A stretch of DNA of 64,000 nucleotides from Capsicum annuum (GCF_002878395.1 NC_061115.1:218653386-218717385); one strand, 5' to 3'; shown: positions 11,901-22,655, counted from the stretch's first letter. A program made the numbers and translations. The notes: a model not told the origin generated them from the letters alone.

Positions 11901-14329
11901 TTTTTTTTTCACTATGGCTAATTAGTAATTGTTATAGGAGCATTTCCCAGTTCATTTTTTGATTGTCCTGACACTGATTGATATCTTCCCTGGGGATTAT
12001 TGCTGTATGATAATGTAATATCGAGTCATACAGTATAATATGGAAGATGAAGAGAAAGTAATAGTCTTTCAGCTGTCAAAGGATCATTTGAGGATCTGCA
12101 TTTATAATTTGTTGAATCAGCTCTTCGTTATCACTTCCCTAATTGTTTTTATGATTCCTGTTCACTTACTTTGTTTTTTTCACTTTAAGCACAGATAACC
12201 GAACTTCAACTGCAGCAAATACCATGTTCAGATTGTAAGTAATATTCTTGTTTCCATTTTTCCTCGTTTCAGGTGGATTATGATGAGGCTAAATTTTTGT
12301 GGCGTGTTGACAAGAAAGATTTTCTGTTATGGACTATTACTTGCATGACAACCTTGCTTCTAGGCATAGAGATTGGTGTCCTTGTTGGGGTTAGTTTTTA
12401 TCTATAATCAGACCTAAACATATTTTAATTTCCTTCTGTCTGTTCAGTTTTCTTTGTACGCTGGACTATCTGTCTTGTTCAACCAACTGTTTGTCGCTAC
12501 AAGCTTAGCCTCCATGCTAGTTACACAATTTTACGTTGTTCAAAGTACAATTACTTCACATATGCTTAAAGTTAAATTCGATGATCATTGAAATGTTTTG
12601 CAATGTTTGCTTGAAGTCCAGTGCCTTGTTTATTTTGAAATTTGACATAATGGGAGTGAAAAAAGACCTGTTGCTCTAATTCTATAACCAGAAAAAGAAC
12701 CTGATAATATGTAGCGAAGATGTTAATAGAGGCCAATACTCTGGCTGATAACTTTTATATTGGAAAAATACATTTATGATCTAGGATAAACTCAGGTTGC
12801 CATCTTTTTTGGTCTTATTTGTTCACAGGTTGGTGTATCACTTGCTTTTGTTATCCATGAATCAGCAAATCCGCATATTGGTGAGTTTCTGAAATAATCC
12901 CTACCTTGTAATTGAATCATTTACTTAGTTAATATATGTTCAATGCCAGCGCGATTCCAAGCTTTTCATAACACTATTCATGTAAATGAATCATTGACTT
13001 CTTCGTGTTGCCATCGCTTTTCTTTGGCGCCTATCTGTGTCTTCTAAATATTCAGGTCAATATAATGTTTTATCTGGATGTGTTTCTCATCCCTCTTTTG
13101 TATATTTCATTTTCTTGGCGACACTTCAGTCCTTACAAGCATTTCTTTTTTCTAGTTGTTTACTGCAAAGTTTCCAAGACAATTAAGTACTTGATGTTTA
13201 AAAATTAATGTAATTTTTTATGACATGAGTTGCTTTCAGCTGTCTTGGGGCGTCTTCCTGGAACTACTATTTACAGAAATACTCAACAATACCCTGAAGC
13301 ATATACATACAACGGGATTGTGATTGTTCGAATTGATGCGCCTATATACTTTGCCAACACAAGTTACATAAAAGACAAGTGAGAACACTTTGTCTTTCTT
13401 TTTCTTTATTTTTCCAGGACATCAATTTTGTTTCCTTTGATTCAGTATTTCTGAAACATTGACTAAAACTGTCAAGGTTCTATTGCTTTCCGCAAATCAT
13501 ATCCTACATGTCACGGTAATGTCTTTTATTTCTTTCACAGGTTACGAGAATATGAAATTGAAAAAGAAGAATCTAAAGGTCGCGGACCAGAAGTTTCAAG
13601 AATTTATTTTGTGATCCTTGAGATGGCCCGTAAGTTTTCCATGAGTTGGCACATTACTAACTTACCATCCCTATTTCCCTTCCTATGCTTTAGTAGCGCT
13701 AAAGCTTCTTTTATCTTTTATCTTACTAGACAATAGTATTGTCTAGTTTTTAACGTTAAAGCTGAAGAAAAGTATAACGCTTTGAGGTTTGAGCATACTA
13801 TATCTACTATTTGTTTCTTCGTACTAATCACAGTTCACATGTCTACTCCAGCTGTTACGTATATAGACTCCAGTGCTGTTCAAGCTCTGAAAGAGCTCCA
13901 TCAGGAATATAAATCACGAGACATTCAGGTTGAGACTGCACAAACATGCATCTCAAATTCTATATCCTAGAACTTACTTTCCAACCTACAATAACACGTG
14001 TCATATTGCAGCTAGCCATTTCCAATCCCAACCGCGATGTTCTACTGACCCTGGCTAAAGCTGGTGTGGTTGATCTGATCGGCAAGGAGTGGTACTTTGT
14101 CCGAGTCCATGATGCTGTTCAAATTTGTCTTCAGCATGTTCAGAGGTTAACTGAATTTCCAAAGGCACAAGACTTTTTGGCAGAAAACAAACCGAGCCTG
14201 TTCCAGCGACTACTCAATCAACGAAAAGACGAATTCTTTCAACCTGAACTCGAATCTGGTGTTCGAGAATCTCTTCTTTCCAAGGATACCAATCCTCAAC
14301 TAGAGCCACTCATGTCAAAAAAGACTTGA
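5967..14329 (+). CDS. SULTR4: SULTR4-class vacuolar sulfate transporter, 17 exons, 719 aa
   Basis: Exons: 5967-6335, 7316-7364, 7790-7991, 8459-8627, 9262-9327, 9414-9521, 10102-10209, 10310-10375, 10796-10856, 10964-11091, 11563-11604, 12273-12389, 12829-12880, 13240-13378, 13541-13629, 13852-13928, 14012-14329. All introns are GT-AG and the frame closes at 2160 nt. The product is an SLC26/SulP-type sulfate/H+ symporter; the plant group 4 members export sulfate from the vacuole. The N-terminus is Ser/Gly-rich with a (Gly-Ser)n run at about residues 52-68. '[15 protein letters not shown]' lies near 109-123, '[11 protein letters not shown]' near 154-164 and 'SHSVISGF' in exon 4. A cytosolic STAS domain covers about residues 520-655, with '[15 protein letters not shown]' at its phosphorylatable Ser region. 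The length is slightly above the Arabidopsis group 4 proteins because of the longer head. The start at 5967 is the first in-frame ATG; Met4 is an alternative. The subfamily call rests on remembered similarity to AtSULTR4;1, especially the STAS and exon 3-13 blocks. Confidence 0.95.
6378..7190. repeat. Interleaved minisatellites in sulfate transporter intron 1
   Basis: Two repeat levels are visible. A ~21-22-bp unit 'gagtttactagctgaattatg' recurs about ten times at 6415-6560, 6710-6770 and 6900-6930. A larger unit of ~110-170 bp, with 'caactatcatttgttcagtttt', 'cctgaaatatcaggtg' and 'caatacaattgatagttgaac', recurs at about 6590, 6795, 6955 and 7120. The larger unit carries the small palindrome 'cctgaaatatcagg'. 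Short ORFs across it are repeat translations. Confidence 0.85.
13718..13752. other. Perfect short inverted repeat in transporter intron 15
   Basis: The arms ACTAGACAATA and TATTGTCTAGT flank a single G, giving a 23-bp near-palindrome. It lies in an intron and has no recognised function. Confidence 0.5.
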
Positions 14330-14429
14330 TATATATAAAGACTACTTCCAAGATGTATCGGTATGTATGTCCTATATATATATGTCCTATATATATTCAA
14401 TTTTTTCGACTTTGGTTTGACTGATTGAT

Positions 14430-14523
14430 GGAAAGACAAATTCTTTCAACCTGGAACTCGAATCTGGTGTCCGCGAATCTCTTCTTTCCGAGGATACCAA
14501 CTCTCAACTAGAGCTACTTCTTG
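14430..14523 (+). repeat. Duplicated copy of the last ~90 bp of the transporter coding sequence
   Basis: This stretch of 3' flank/UTR matches 14221-14312, the final coding stretch before the stop, with scattered substitutions. Shared words include 'attctttcaacct', 'gaactcgaatctggtgt' and 'aatctcttctttcc'. The stop at 14327-14329 lies between the two copies, so the second is non-coding. Confidence 0.85.
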
Positions 14524-14796
14524 AAGCCTTGATGATCAACTAGACTTTGGTTTGATTTGATTGATTGATTGTAATTAGCTTAGTCTCCTATTTGAACAGA
14601 GACAAAGCTATTCATTATATGTAATTAAGTGTCATTTGTATCTTTTTCCTGGCTGATAGGCATTCTTCCCCAAGTTTGTAAATCAGATGCCAGGTGCAAA
14701 ATTTCTTTACATCATACTGGAAATAAAATACAAGAAAAGCATTGTTTATATCATTTCAATTTGCATCCCAGACCTAAATATTGTACAGTTGAAGCA

Positions 14797-15024
14797 ACCA
14801 ACGGTGTGGCCTAGTGGTTCAATATAGTTGGGGCGATCACCAAGAGTCTCAGGTTCAATTTTCAACAGTGACAAACACTAGGTGGTTTCTTCCCATCTGT
14901 TTTAGCCTTGGTGGACTGAGTTATCTGGTAATTTTTGCTGGTGGGAGGTGACAGATATCTCCTAATTTTAGTTGAGGTGCACGCAAGCTGGCTCGAACAT
15001 CACGATTACCGAAAAAAATATATA
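14797..15024 (+). mobile_element. Near full-length tRNA-derived SINE
   Basis: It begins with an A-box-like 'ggtgtggcctagtggtt' and has a B-box-like 'gtctcaggttcaat' about 35 bp later. A body with 'ttagccttggtggactgagttatctgg' follows, then 'ggctcgaacatcacgattaccgaaaaaaa'. Related copies lie at about 24.31-24.54 kb (inverted), 24.69-24.86 kb (inverted) and 25.10-25.26 kb. Confidence 0.75.
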
Positions 15025-15584
15025 TATACTGTACAATTGAATGTTGTAAAAGCAATACTGACTATGTTGTTGTCGTGGTCCATCTTTGATTGGTCAAATT
15101 TAGAATAGAAATGAGGAATATGATTTTTCTAGTAGAAGTACGAAAAATAAGTTTAACAAGTGGCATTTCATTCTTCCCACCCCCATAGCCCCTTACTCCA
15201 TCACCCCACACTCCTACACACTCCTACCTTTAATTTACGATTATTTATCGAACTTTAAAAAATAAGTAAGGAATAAAGTACTTATTTTTAGGAAACTGTT
15301 TTCCGCGAAAGACATACCTTTGGGGAATAGCAATTTGCTTTTGACTAATCAATTTGAAAAATACTTTTCAATATTAGATTGACAAGTTTTGTTTGGCCAA
15401 GATCCCACAAGCGTTTCTACAAAAAAAATAAAACTATTTTCTTCCCAACTTCTAGACAGAGTTTCCTCTACAACTCAAAAACAAAAACATGACCAGATAC
15501 CTCAATTTTCTAAAATAAACACTTTTAATTTCCTATAACCCACCCTAAACAAGCTATTAATATTTTCCTTTTTAATTTTCTTGA
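15025..15584. other. Intergenic, no recognised feature
   Basis: AT-rich DNA without an open frame. A 'gaaactgttttccgcgaaagacat' stretch near 15290 resembles decayed repeat, but no family is assigned. Confidence 0.4.
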
Positions 15585-15720
15585 GCTAACGGTCTATGAG
15601 ATACAGTCTTTCTACTTCTACGGTAGAGTTAAGATCTTCATACACATTCTACCTTTCTCAGACCTCACTTATGAGACTACACTGAATATGCCGTCGTAAA
15701 TTGTAATTGTTGTTGGTTTA
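15585..15720 (+). mobile_element. Decayed RTE LINE 3' tail
   Basis: The order 'ggtctatgagatacagtctttctactt', 'catacacattctacc', 'cagacctcacttatgagactacactgaatatg', then TTG repeats, matches the tail motif of the LINE fragment at 5.5 kb and the cleaner copies near 61.5-62.0 kb. Confidence 0.6.
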
Positions 15721-15819
15721 CTAAAAAGAGCAACGTCATATTAATGTAATTTCAATAGTGGAGTCTGGAAAGGGCAGAGTATACATAGAACTTAAGATCT
15801 TCGGCTCAAAAAAAAAAAA

Positions 15820-16080
15820 AAAAAGGGAGGGCAGCCCTGTGCACTAGGCTCCCCTTATGCGCAGAGTCCGGAAAAAAGTCCGATCACAAGATATATAGTA
15901 TGTAGTCACTCCTTACATTCCTTCAAGGGGCTGTTTCCATCCTTAAACCCGTGAGCTCCTGGTCACATAACAACAACTTTACCAATTACTCCAAAACTCT
16001 CCTTCAAAAGAGGCAGCCCGATGCACTAAGCTCCTGCTATACGCACAATCCGGGAAAGGACCCGATCACAAGGATTTTCT
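15820..16080 (-). mobile_element. Au/TS-like SINE copies, one long and one truncated
   Basis: In reverse orientation, 'ggcagccctgtgcactaggctcc' at about 15828 is followed by 'ccggaaaaaagtccgatcacaag' and by a head containing 'aaacccgtgagctcctggtcacataacaacaactttacc', the inverted B box and 5' end. A second start, 'ggcagcccgatgcactaagctcc', follows at about 16014 but stops near 16080. A poly-A run sits at 15809-15825. Confidence 0.75.
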
Positions 16081-16600
16081 AAAGACCTTCGACTCAAGTG
16101 TAGTATTTTCCAAACCCCCAAAAAAACAAAAAGAGTGAGAGAGAAAATACTTTGCAAAAGTCAAGCTAACCAAAGCAAAACAACTTAAAAGAGTCCCTCC
16201 CACATCGAGGACAAATACATTATGGTTGAATATAACTTAGTATAAAACGATAGAAAGTATGTTCGTTCAAAACTTGCCTTAAACTAATGAGTAAGGAAAA
16301 CAAAGCGGGCGGTGAGAGCTGACCGCAGCGCTAATGAAACACATCAAATGGCGCAAGAATTTATGGAGGGGTTATAGGCTGGCCGAGTGTTGACGCTGCC
16401 TACTTTGCAGAACTCACTTGTGCTGGCCTCCCAAACACCCACCCCCAGTTCTTTAGTACAAAAATTTTGTTTAAACTTAAGATCAGATGTCAACATAAAA
16501 TTTTGTTCTTTATTTAAGATCAAATTTCAAAATTAATTTTATTTAGTGTATTTTTCATGAAGTGGGAGTTTGGATGGAGGTATGAGTGAGGTGAAGGTAT
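16081..16600. other. Intergenic, no recognised gene
   Basis: It contains 'gtccctcccacatcgaggac' (LTR/repeat-like) near 16195 and an unassigned GC-richer patch at 16300-16430. No open frame longer than 60 codons is present. Confidence 0.35.
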
Positions 16601-17372
16601 CTGAGTTAGTTAAGAGTGTATGCAATTTAGATCCTGCCTCGAATCTTAGATGAATGAATGGAGGTAGAGTGTATGCAATTTGACCTATGATTAGATACTA
16701 CTACATCTTGAATCTTAGATGAATGGAGGTATAGAGTGTATGCAATTGACCCTATGATTAGATACTACTACCTCAAATCTATTTGGATGGAGTTATCTCG
16801 AATCTATTTGGATGGAGTTGAGTGTATGCACTTGACCCTATGATTAGATACTACTACCTCGAATCTATTTGGATGGAGGAGGTAGAGTATGCAGTTATGA
16901 TTAGATACTACTACCTCGAATCTATTTGGATGGAGGAGGTAGAGTATGCAGTTTAGACCTTACTACCTCAGATGGAGTTAGTGTGTATGCAATTTAGATC
17001 CTACAACCTCGAATCTTAGATGGAGGTAGTGTACCCTACTACTCGGAGGTAGAGTGTATGCAGTTTAGACCTTACTACCTCGGAGGATGGAGTTAAGAGT
17101 GTATGCAATTAACCCTACTACCTCGAATCTTAGATGGAGGTAGTGTACCCTACTACTCGAAAATCCTACTACCTCGAATCTAGATGGAGGTAGAGTAGTT
17201 TAGACCCTACTACTACTCGAATGGTAGAGTGTACCCTACTACTGGATGGAGGTAGAGTGCATGCAGTTTAGACTCAAATGCATGAATGAAAATGAAGTAA
17301 AGACTCTACTACTCGAATGAATGAGTGAAGTAAAGAGAAGACCCTACTACCTCGAATGAAGTAGAGAGGGGC
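16601..17372. repeat. Degenerate array of ~30-60-bp modules
   Basis: Modules 'ctactacctcgaatc(t)', 'tagatggaggtag', 'agagtgtatgca(g/a)ttta' and 'gacccta' recur more than ten times with variable spacing and order. Read together, they match the inverted middle part of the RTE LINE tail (…gggtagagtgtacgcagacc…ctacctc…). I infer a locally amplified tail fragment. No coding potential. Confidence 0.7.
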
Positions 17373-18110
17373 TCCATTTTGGATCGAATTTGTTGGGGTA
17401 AAAAATGTGTAAAACAAGCAGGGTTGTATTTATAACGTCTTTGTGTTCAGTAACAGAAGATAAATAAAATTGAGATGTATGAACGTTGTTTATGCGATTT
17501 TTAAATGTCACAAAAATTGAGATGTATGAACGTTGAGTAATAAGGCAATATTCTATTATAAGATAAGATGAGATTCCAAAGCTTGCAAAAAATACAACAC
17601 AATACACAATCAGTTACAACACTTTATTGGAATCAATCTCAAACTCTCCAGCCTTTCAAGCCCTATTATACTAAGTAAAGGGGATGCATTGTTGGCTGCT
17701 TTAACCCCACTTCTGTTCAACATCGATCCTCTCACATACTTCCTCAAGCAGCGGAAGACTCAATGCCCAAGCAGTTACACATTGATTTCAGACTCCTCCG
17801 GTAAAACCAACAACCATTTAGTGAATTGTCTTGTGTTACTAAGTTTCAAGACGTTCACTGAATCCTTCGCTATGTTTTGGTGGAAGGTACTAGTACATCG
17901 AAGCCTTAGAGAGCCGCTGGACTCCAGACAAGCCATTACGAAGCGCCATTAGCCCAGGTCAGGCGACCCGAAAGGACCAGACATAAACCACCCGCTAAGA
18001 AAGGGTAAATATTAAATAAGACAAGTGATCAAGCTGGCAAGTCAGAAAATATTAAATAAGACAAGTGATCAAGCTGGCAAGTCAGACGTACATAATCAAT
18101 CTTTCTACCT
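17373..18110. other. Unassigned sequence with a 40-bp direct duplication
   Basis: An 87-codon open frame at 17689-17952 has no recognised domain and weak codon character. At about 18006-18086 a 40-bp unit ('aatattaaataagacaagtg' then 'atcaagctggcaagtcag') is present twice in direct tandem. No function assigned. Confidence 0.4.
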
Positions 18111-18515
18111 CTAAGGTACCTGCCTCGAGGTACGCAATCAATATCTTTGCTTACCTCACTTCTGAGGTAGCTACCTCGAGGTACATAATCAGTCTTTCTA
18201 CCTCATTTCTGAGGTACCCTCTCCAGTCTTAAAGAGGTAAGGTCCGCAGACACTACCCTTTCCAGAACCATTTTGTGAGTCTTACCGGACCCATTTTGTG
18301 GGCCTCACCTACCCCAATTTTGTGGGGTACTACACTGGATATTATTGTTGTTAGGATAAGACTTACACTGGATGTTTGTTGTTTGGATTTAATATATAGT
18401 TAAAATTATTTTTTTTCGTATATATTGTAGATGTTGAACCCCTTCGGTTAGTTTATATTTTTATTGTTGAACCTTCAAGATGAAAATTCTGACTTCGTCA
18501 CTGCCACCCAAATCA
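18111..18515 (+). mobile_element. RTE-tail-derived repeat followed by half of a ggcggag-type MITE
   Basis: Between 18111 and 18350 the words 'gaggtac', 'ctacctc' and 'aggtccgcagacactacccttt' recur, followed by 'gtggggtactacactggatattattgttg', a scrambled LINE tail. From 18360 to 18515, 'agatgttgaaccccttcggttag' to 'cttcgtcactg' matches the right half of the MITE at 43.54-43.72 kb. Confidence 0.5.
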
Positions 18516-18679
18516 TTTAAATTATTCAATTTTAGATAAACACTTTGCCTGGTCCTCTACCATGGCTTGCTTGACAATGGTATTATAGAGTGTGATATCA
18601 TATGTGTGCATTTTAAATGTGTTTCTTACATGTGCGTATATATTTAAGCCGATTGGTCGACAATAGGCCTTGTGGTCTG

Positions 18680-18857
18680 CAGCGGCGGAGCCAGAATATT
18701 TACGAAGGAGTTCATAAGTGAACATACCAACTAATCAAAGGGGTTCAACATCTAATATATATACATAAAAAGTAATTTTAACCATGCATGTATATCATAA
18801 TTTTTCACCGAAGGGGGTTTGGATGAACCCCCTCGGCAAAGAGTAGATCCGCCACTG
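18680..18857. mobile_element. hAT-type MITE (cagcggcggagcc…ggatccgccactg) with 8-bp target duplication
   Basis: The 178-bp element has imperfect terminal inverted repeats CAG(C/T)GGCGGA(G/T)CC. Flanking octamers GTGGTCTG (18672-18679) and GTAGTCTG (18858-18865) match at 7 of 8 positions, fitting hAT-type insertion. Confidence 0.75.
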
Positions 18858-19162
18858 GTAGTCTGGTCTTTTCTCTGATTCTGCATAACACGAGTTTCAG
18901 TACACCAGACTGCCATTTAGATAGTATACTTTAACCTATTATAGTAGGTCGCATGTCTTATTTTCCAACCACTAATGCCGATTATTCTTTTCATTTTTTT
19001 TCCGTGTAACTAGGTAAAGTTATTGTCATGTGATCAAGAAGCCACAGTTTCGAATTGCAGAAATACAGAATATGGCTGAGTACTATAAACGTTTATAATT
19101 CGGCCCTTCTTCGAACCCCGAGCATAACGTAAATTTATAGGTGGACAAAATCATCAAGTGGG

Positions 19163-19330
19163 CAGGGGCGGAGCTATCCTTCAGCGAGGAGTTTGGATCG
19201 GTGAAAATCATACGATTTATATAGTTAAAATTATTTTTTAAATATATATAGTAGACGTTGAATCTTTTTCGATTTATTCATATATTTATTTCTGAATTCT
19301 CTTACTAAAAATTTTGTTTCCGACATTCTA
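19163..19330. mobile_element. Degenerate ggcggag-type MITE
   Basis: The left end 'caggggcggagctatcc' is clear, and the body 'agttaaaattatttttt…gtagacgttgaatc' matches relatives at 18.36 and 43.6 kb. The right end is decayed near 'tttccgacattc', so the boundary is approximate. Confidence 0.55.
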
Positions 19331-19477
19331 CAAATAAGACTGCTAGCTATGACAATACTACAAGACAAAAAAGTGGTCATTTCACAAATCTCTTCTAATC
19401 CCCTCTCCACCAATTAGCATTTATCTTTCACGTGGGAATATTGGCCCTACAACTATTATATTCCTCTTTTTGTACAC

Positions 19478-19487
19478 TATATAATAT
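19478..19487 (+). promoter_or_regulatory. TATA box candidate for the TIGR01589 gene
   Basis: 'ctatataata' lies about 125 bp upstream of the ATG at 19607, consistent with a ~90-bp 5' UTR. The surrounding DNA is also AT-rich, so confidence is moderate. Confidence 0.45.
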
Positions 19488-19606
19488 AATTCACCTCATG
19501 ATTTTATATCATACAATATAATATATATATTATTCTTGTGCATTTTATCTCTCATATAATATTTTTCTTGAACTTTCTTTTGTGAAGATCACATGTTAAT
19601 TTCATC

Positions 19607-21368
19607 ATGGGGGATTCTCCTGCTTCTTACATATACATGGTAATTAAAAGATTCATACTTCTATTTAACTTTTTGATATAAATATAATCGTGGTGTCTAG
19701 TCAACTTGCGAGAATTTCAAGTACTTCCACCAGTACAGATATCGAGTAACTCTGTACAACAAAGTTTGTTTTTTTAATTTATGATCACTTATGAATGATC
19801 ATCAACTTCTCATCATGATACTTTTAAGTAATTTGCAACAACAACGATAACAAAATACCCAGTATATTCCCACCTAGTGGGGTCTGGGGAGGGTAAGTAT
19901 ACGCGGTCCATACCACTACCTCAAATGTAAGATAGAGAGGCTGTTTCCGATAGACCCGGCTTAAAGTAATTTGTAAGGGTTCTTTTTATGTCTCTTCTTA
20001 TTGATTCTATATTAGAAAGGGAGAGTCGTCACGGAGCAATATTAAAGTTGTCTTTTATATGACATATAGGTCATAGATTTAAGCCGTGGAATCAACCACA
20101 GGTTACAACACTTGTGTGAACATGAGATATTTCGTGCATAGTTGAAAAAGCGCCTTGCATAGTTGAAAGAGCGCCTTGGAGCACGCTAAAGTTATTTTTG
20201 TATAGGTCATGAGGTTGAGCCATAGAATCAGCCGCTGATGGTTGCATCAGGCTAGGTTGCCTATATCATGTCCTCCTAGGGGTGCGTTCCATCCCTAGAT
20301 CTCTCGTGTGAACATGGGATACTTCGTGCATAGTTGAAAAAGAGCCTTGGAGCATGCTAAAGTTATTTTTGTATAGGTCATGATTTTGAGCCGTAGAATC
20401 AGTCATTGATGGGTGCATCAGGGTAGGTTGCCTATATCATAATCCTCTTGGGATTTGGTCCTTCCCTAGATCTGTCGTGAACGCGGGATACTTCACACAC
20501 CGAACTATTTATTCTATTTTTTTTTTAATTTATTTATTTATTGCTGTTTGTTCTTATTGTGGACTAACTTGATTATCCTTGATGTTAGGTCCAACACCTT
20601 ATAGAGAAGTGCCTAATTTTCAACATGACAAAAGAGGAATGCATGGAAGCACTTTCCAAACATGCAAATATCAAACGTGTCATCACTGTTACTGGTTAGT
20701 AATACAAGAGTAAAGCATTTAGTACCCTCGAACTATGACCAGATTTGCTACGACACACTTCAACTTCACGGGGTAAGTACCCCTGAACTAAATCTTAGCA
20801 GATTTTTGTCAACCTTTTTAACTGAGGTGACGCCTTTTGTCAACCTTTTTAGTTGACGTGGGCCCCATTTTATGTAACAAAAGTGTCACGTCAGCACCAA
20901 GGGTGACAAGAATATGCTAAAATTGAGTTCGGGGGTAATAGGACTCCTGTGAAGTTGGAGTGTGTCGTAGCAATTTTGATCATAGGTCGGGGGTACAGGA
21001 TGCTTATCTCGTACTTTTACATCGAATTTAACTCATATACAACGATAGTATACAAAATTATTACAGTATTTAACATATTTTAACCCGTTGTAACAGACAA
21101 CCTGCCTTATAGTGTTTCTTGTAACCTAATAGTATATGCACAGTAAAATTTTCCAACAAAGAGTGTTCATCTGACAATCCTTCGATCTTATTTATAATTT
21201 GCAGTGTGGAATGAGTTGGAGAAAGAGAACAGAGAGTTCTTCGAGGCATACGCGAAATCACAGAACAAAAATCACGCGATAGAGGTAGAGGTAGAGGGAG
21301 GGGCAAGTACAATGATCCAGAAATTGATATTGGATCGAGATCATACTAAAAATTCAGATAACATATGA
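19607..21368 (+). CDS. TIGR01589-family small plant protein, 3 exons, 100 aa
   Basis: Exons are 19607-19639, 20589-20694 and 21205-21368; the 303 nt close in frame with GT-AG introns. The product begins MGDSPASYIYMVQHL and contains 'FNMTKEECMEALSKHAN' and 'VWNELEKENREFFEAYA'. Together these are the hallmark of the short plant-specific TIGR01589 domain (about 57 residues, here residues 6-63). No membrane segment or signal peptide is visible. From memory, some Arabidopsis members repress photosynthetic genes through GLK factors; whether this copy does so is inference. Intron 1 carries a LINE tail and SINEs, and intron 2 carries a MITE. The 11-residue first exon explains why a simple ORF scan misses the gene. 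Confidence 0.85.
19837..19962 (-). mobile_element. RTE LINE 3' tail (inverted)
   Basis: In + orientation it reads 'caacaacaacgataac…acccagtatattcccacctagtggggtctgggga…agagaggctgtttccgatagaccc', the reverse complement of the tail motif. It lies within intron 1 of the TIGR01589 gene. Confidence 0.8.
20040..20505 (+). mobile_element. Tandemly duplicated tRNA-like SINE sequence
   Basis: A ~190-bp unit occurs twice and a partial third time. It holds 'aagttatttttgtataggtcatgag', 'gagccatagaatcag', 'gcatcaggctaggttgcctatatcat' and 'gggatacttcgtgcatagttgaaaaag'. The 3' part (ccctagatct…gcgggatacttc) belongs to the same SINE type as 51.08-51.21 kb. It lies in intron 1 of the TIGR01589 gene. Confidence 0.65.
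20708..21021. mobile_element. MITE with long (~80-bp) terminal inverted repeats
   Basis: The left arm 'agcatttagtaccctcgaac…gctacgacacacttcaacttcac' is mirrored by the right arm 'gtgaagttggagtgtgtcgtagcaa…gtcgggggtac'. It occupies most of intron 2 of the TIGR01589 gene. Relatives lie at 22109-22406 and about 41715-42015. Confidence 0.85.
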
Positions 21369-21744
21369 TCGCGTGTTGATTATAATGTTAAAGAAATTAC
21401 GTTCAAACAAGCAAATATGTCATGGTTCGAGGAGTCCATGTGCCGCGTATATAGACCTTAAGGGCATGGTGGCGTAACCATCAAAAGTCAAAACTATGAT
21501 GGTAGCTTTATCGCTCGGATTCTTCAAAAATGTTCGTCAGGTGTACGTCAGATCCTTCAGAAGTAATACATTGTTGAAGCTTTTGACGTGAATACGACAA
21601 CATTTTAGAGAGTTCGAGCAACATAGACGGGTAATAGTACTATGTGCTAACCTTAATAGGCTTATTGAATCAACTCCCAAAAATCCCAAGTTGGTATTAA
21701 TGAGCCAAAATCTTAGGGATGTGTTGTAACAAAGTGTTGTTAAC
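21369..21744. other. 3' flank, no recognised gene
   Basis: No convincing open frame was found. The stretch lies between the TIGR01589 stop and an inverted SINE, and probably contains the 3' UTR. Confidence 0.4.
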
Positions 21745-21930
21745 TTTTTTTTCTTTCTTTCCATCTGTTGTCCTGTACCCGCATTGGAGCCCAACTAATC
21801 CGAATTCGCGTCGGGTAGGGCCCTATTCGGGAGATAGCGCTCCCAATAGAGTTTTTTCTATGCCCAGGGTCGAACCCTCGACCTCTGATTAAGGATGGAG
21901 CAACCTCATCCACTGCACCACAACCTACAG
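21745..21930 (-). mobile_element. Full-length tRNA-derived SINE (inverted)
   Basis: On the minus strand an A box (tggtgcagtggatgagg) is followed ~35 bp later by a B box (gagggttcgaccc). A body with 'gcgaattcggattagttggg' follows, then a 'gatggaaagaaag' A-rich tail at 21745-21760. This shows the tRNA origin of the family truncated at 1.34 kb and present at 61.27 kb. Confidence 0.75.
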
Positions 21931-22108
21931 TAACCCTTTATTAATTGGGTTTGACTAAGGTGTGACTTAACAATCAATGAAGAAGGGATGACTCGAGAAA
22001 ATACTCGACGTGAACACAAACTAACCTGAACATCACTATTCACTTTTCTACACACTACATCAAGCATGCCCTTTGTTACTTTCACCTTGATCATTTACCT
22101 CTTTTTAG

Positions 22109-22406
22109 AGATAAACATCCAGTACTCCTAAACTATGGCGAAAATTGCTACGACACTCCCAACTTTACGAAAGTTCTTACCCCTGAACTCAATTTTAATG
22201 TATTTTTATCACCCTTTTGTGCTAATGTAGCACCTCGCGTGAAGTTAAACACCTGAGGTGCATGAAAAACTGTTATGTGTCACGTCAGCTAAAAAAATTG
22301 ACAAAAATATGCTAAAATTTAGTTCAAAGAGATAGTAAAACCCCAGTGAAATTTAAACACATTGTAACAAATTTTATCATAGCTAGGGGTACTAAATGCT
22401 TTATCT
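22109..22406. mobile_element. 298-bp MITE with 11-bp target-site duplication (MULE-like)
   Basis: The terminal inverted repeats start AGATAAA(G/C)CAT. The perfect direct repeat CCTCTTTTTAG flanks the element at 22098-22108 and 22407-22417. A 9-11-bp duplication and long TIRs suggest a Mutator-like origin. It shares 'gctacgacac' and 'tgtcacgtcagct' with the MITE in the TIGR01589 intron. Confidence 0.8.
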
Positions 22407-22474
22407 CCTCTTTTTAGCCAAACTATTTAGTTAGTATAATGTTTTAGTATAGTGCCTTGAAGTAATTGATAAAA

Positions 22475-22655
22475 TTGTTGTTATATGACCAGGAGGTCAC
22501 AGGTTCAAACCTTCAACCTCTGACAAAATGCAAGGTAGGGCTACGACATGACAGAAATGCAAGGTAAGACTACGTACAATACATCCTTGTAGTGGGACCC
22601 TTCCTCGAGCACCATACATAGCTGTAACTTTAGTGCACTGGGCTGCTCTTTAATA
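22475..22655 (+). mobile_element. Au/TS-like SINE
   Basis: The B-box-like 'ggtcacaggttcaaaccttc' is followed by 'aaatgcaaggtaagactacgtacaatac', 'gtgggacccttcctcgagc' and 'tttagtgcactgggctgctcttt', the typical SINE 3' end. A short internal repeat ('aatgcaaggta(g/a)g') occurs twice. Confidence 0.75.

Noticed and set aside
17689..17952. 87-codon open frame
   Set aside because: No motif recognised, no splice partners, flanked by degenerate repeats; insufficient support for a gene.
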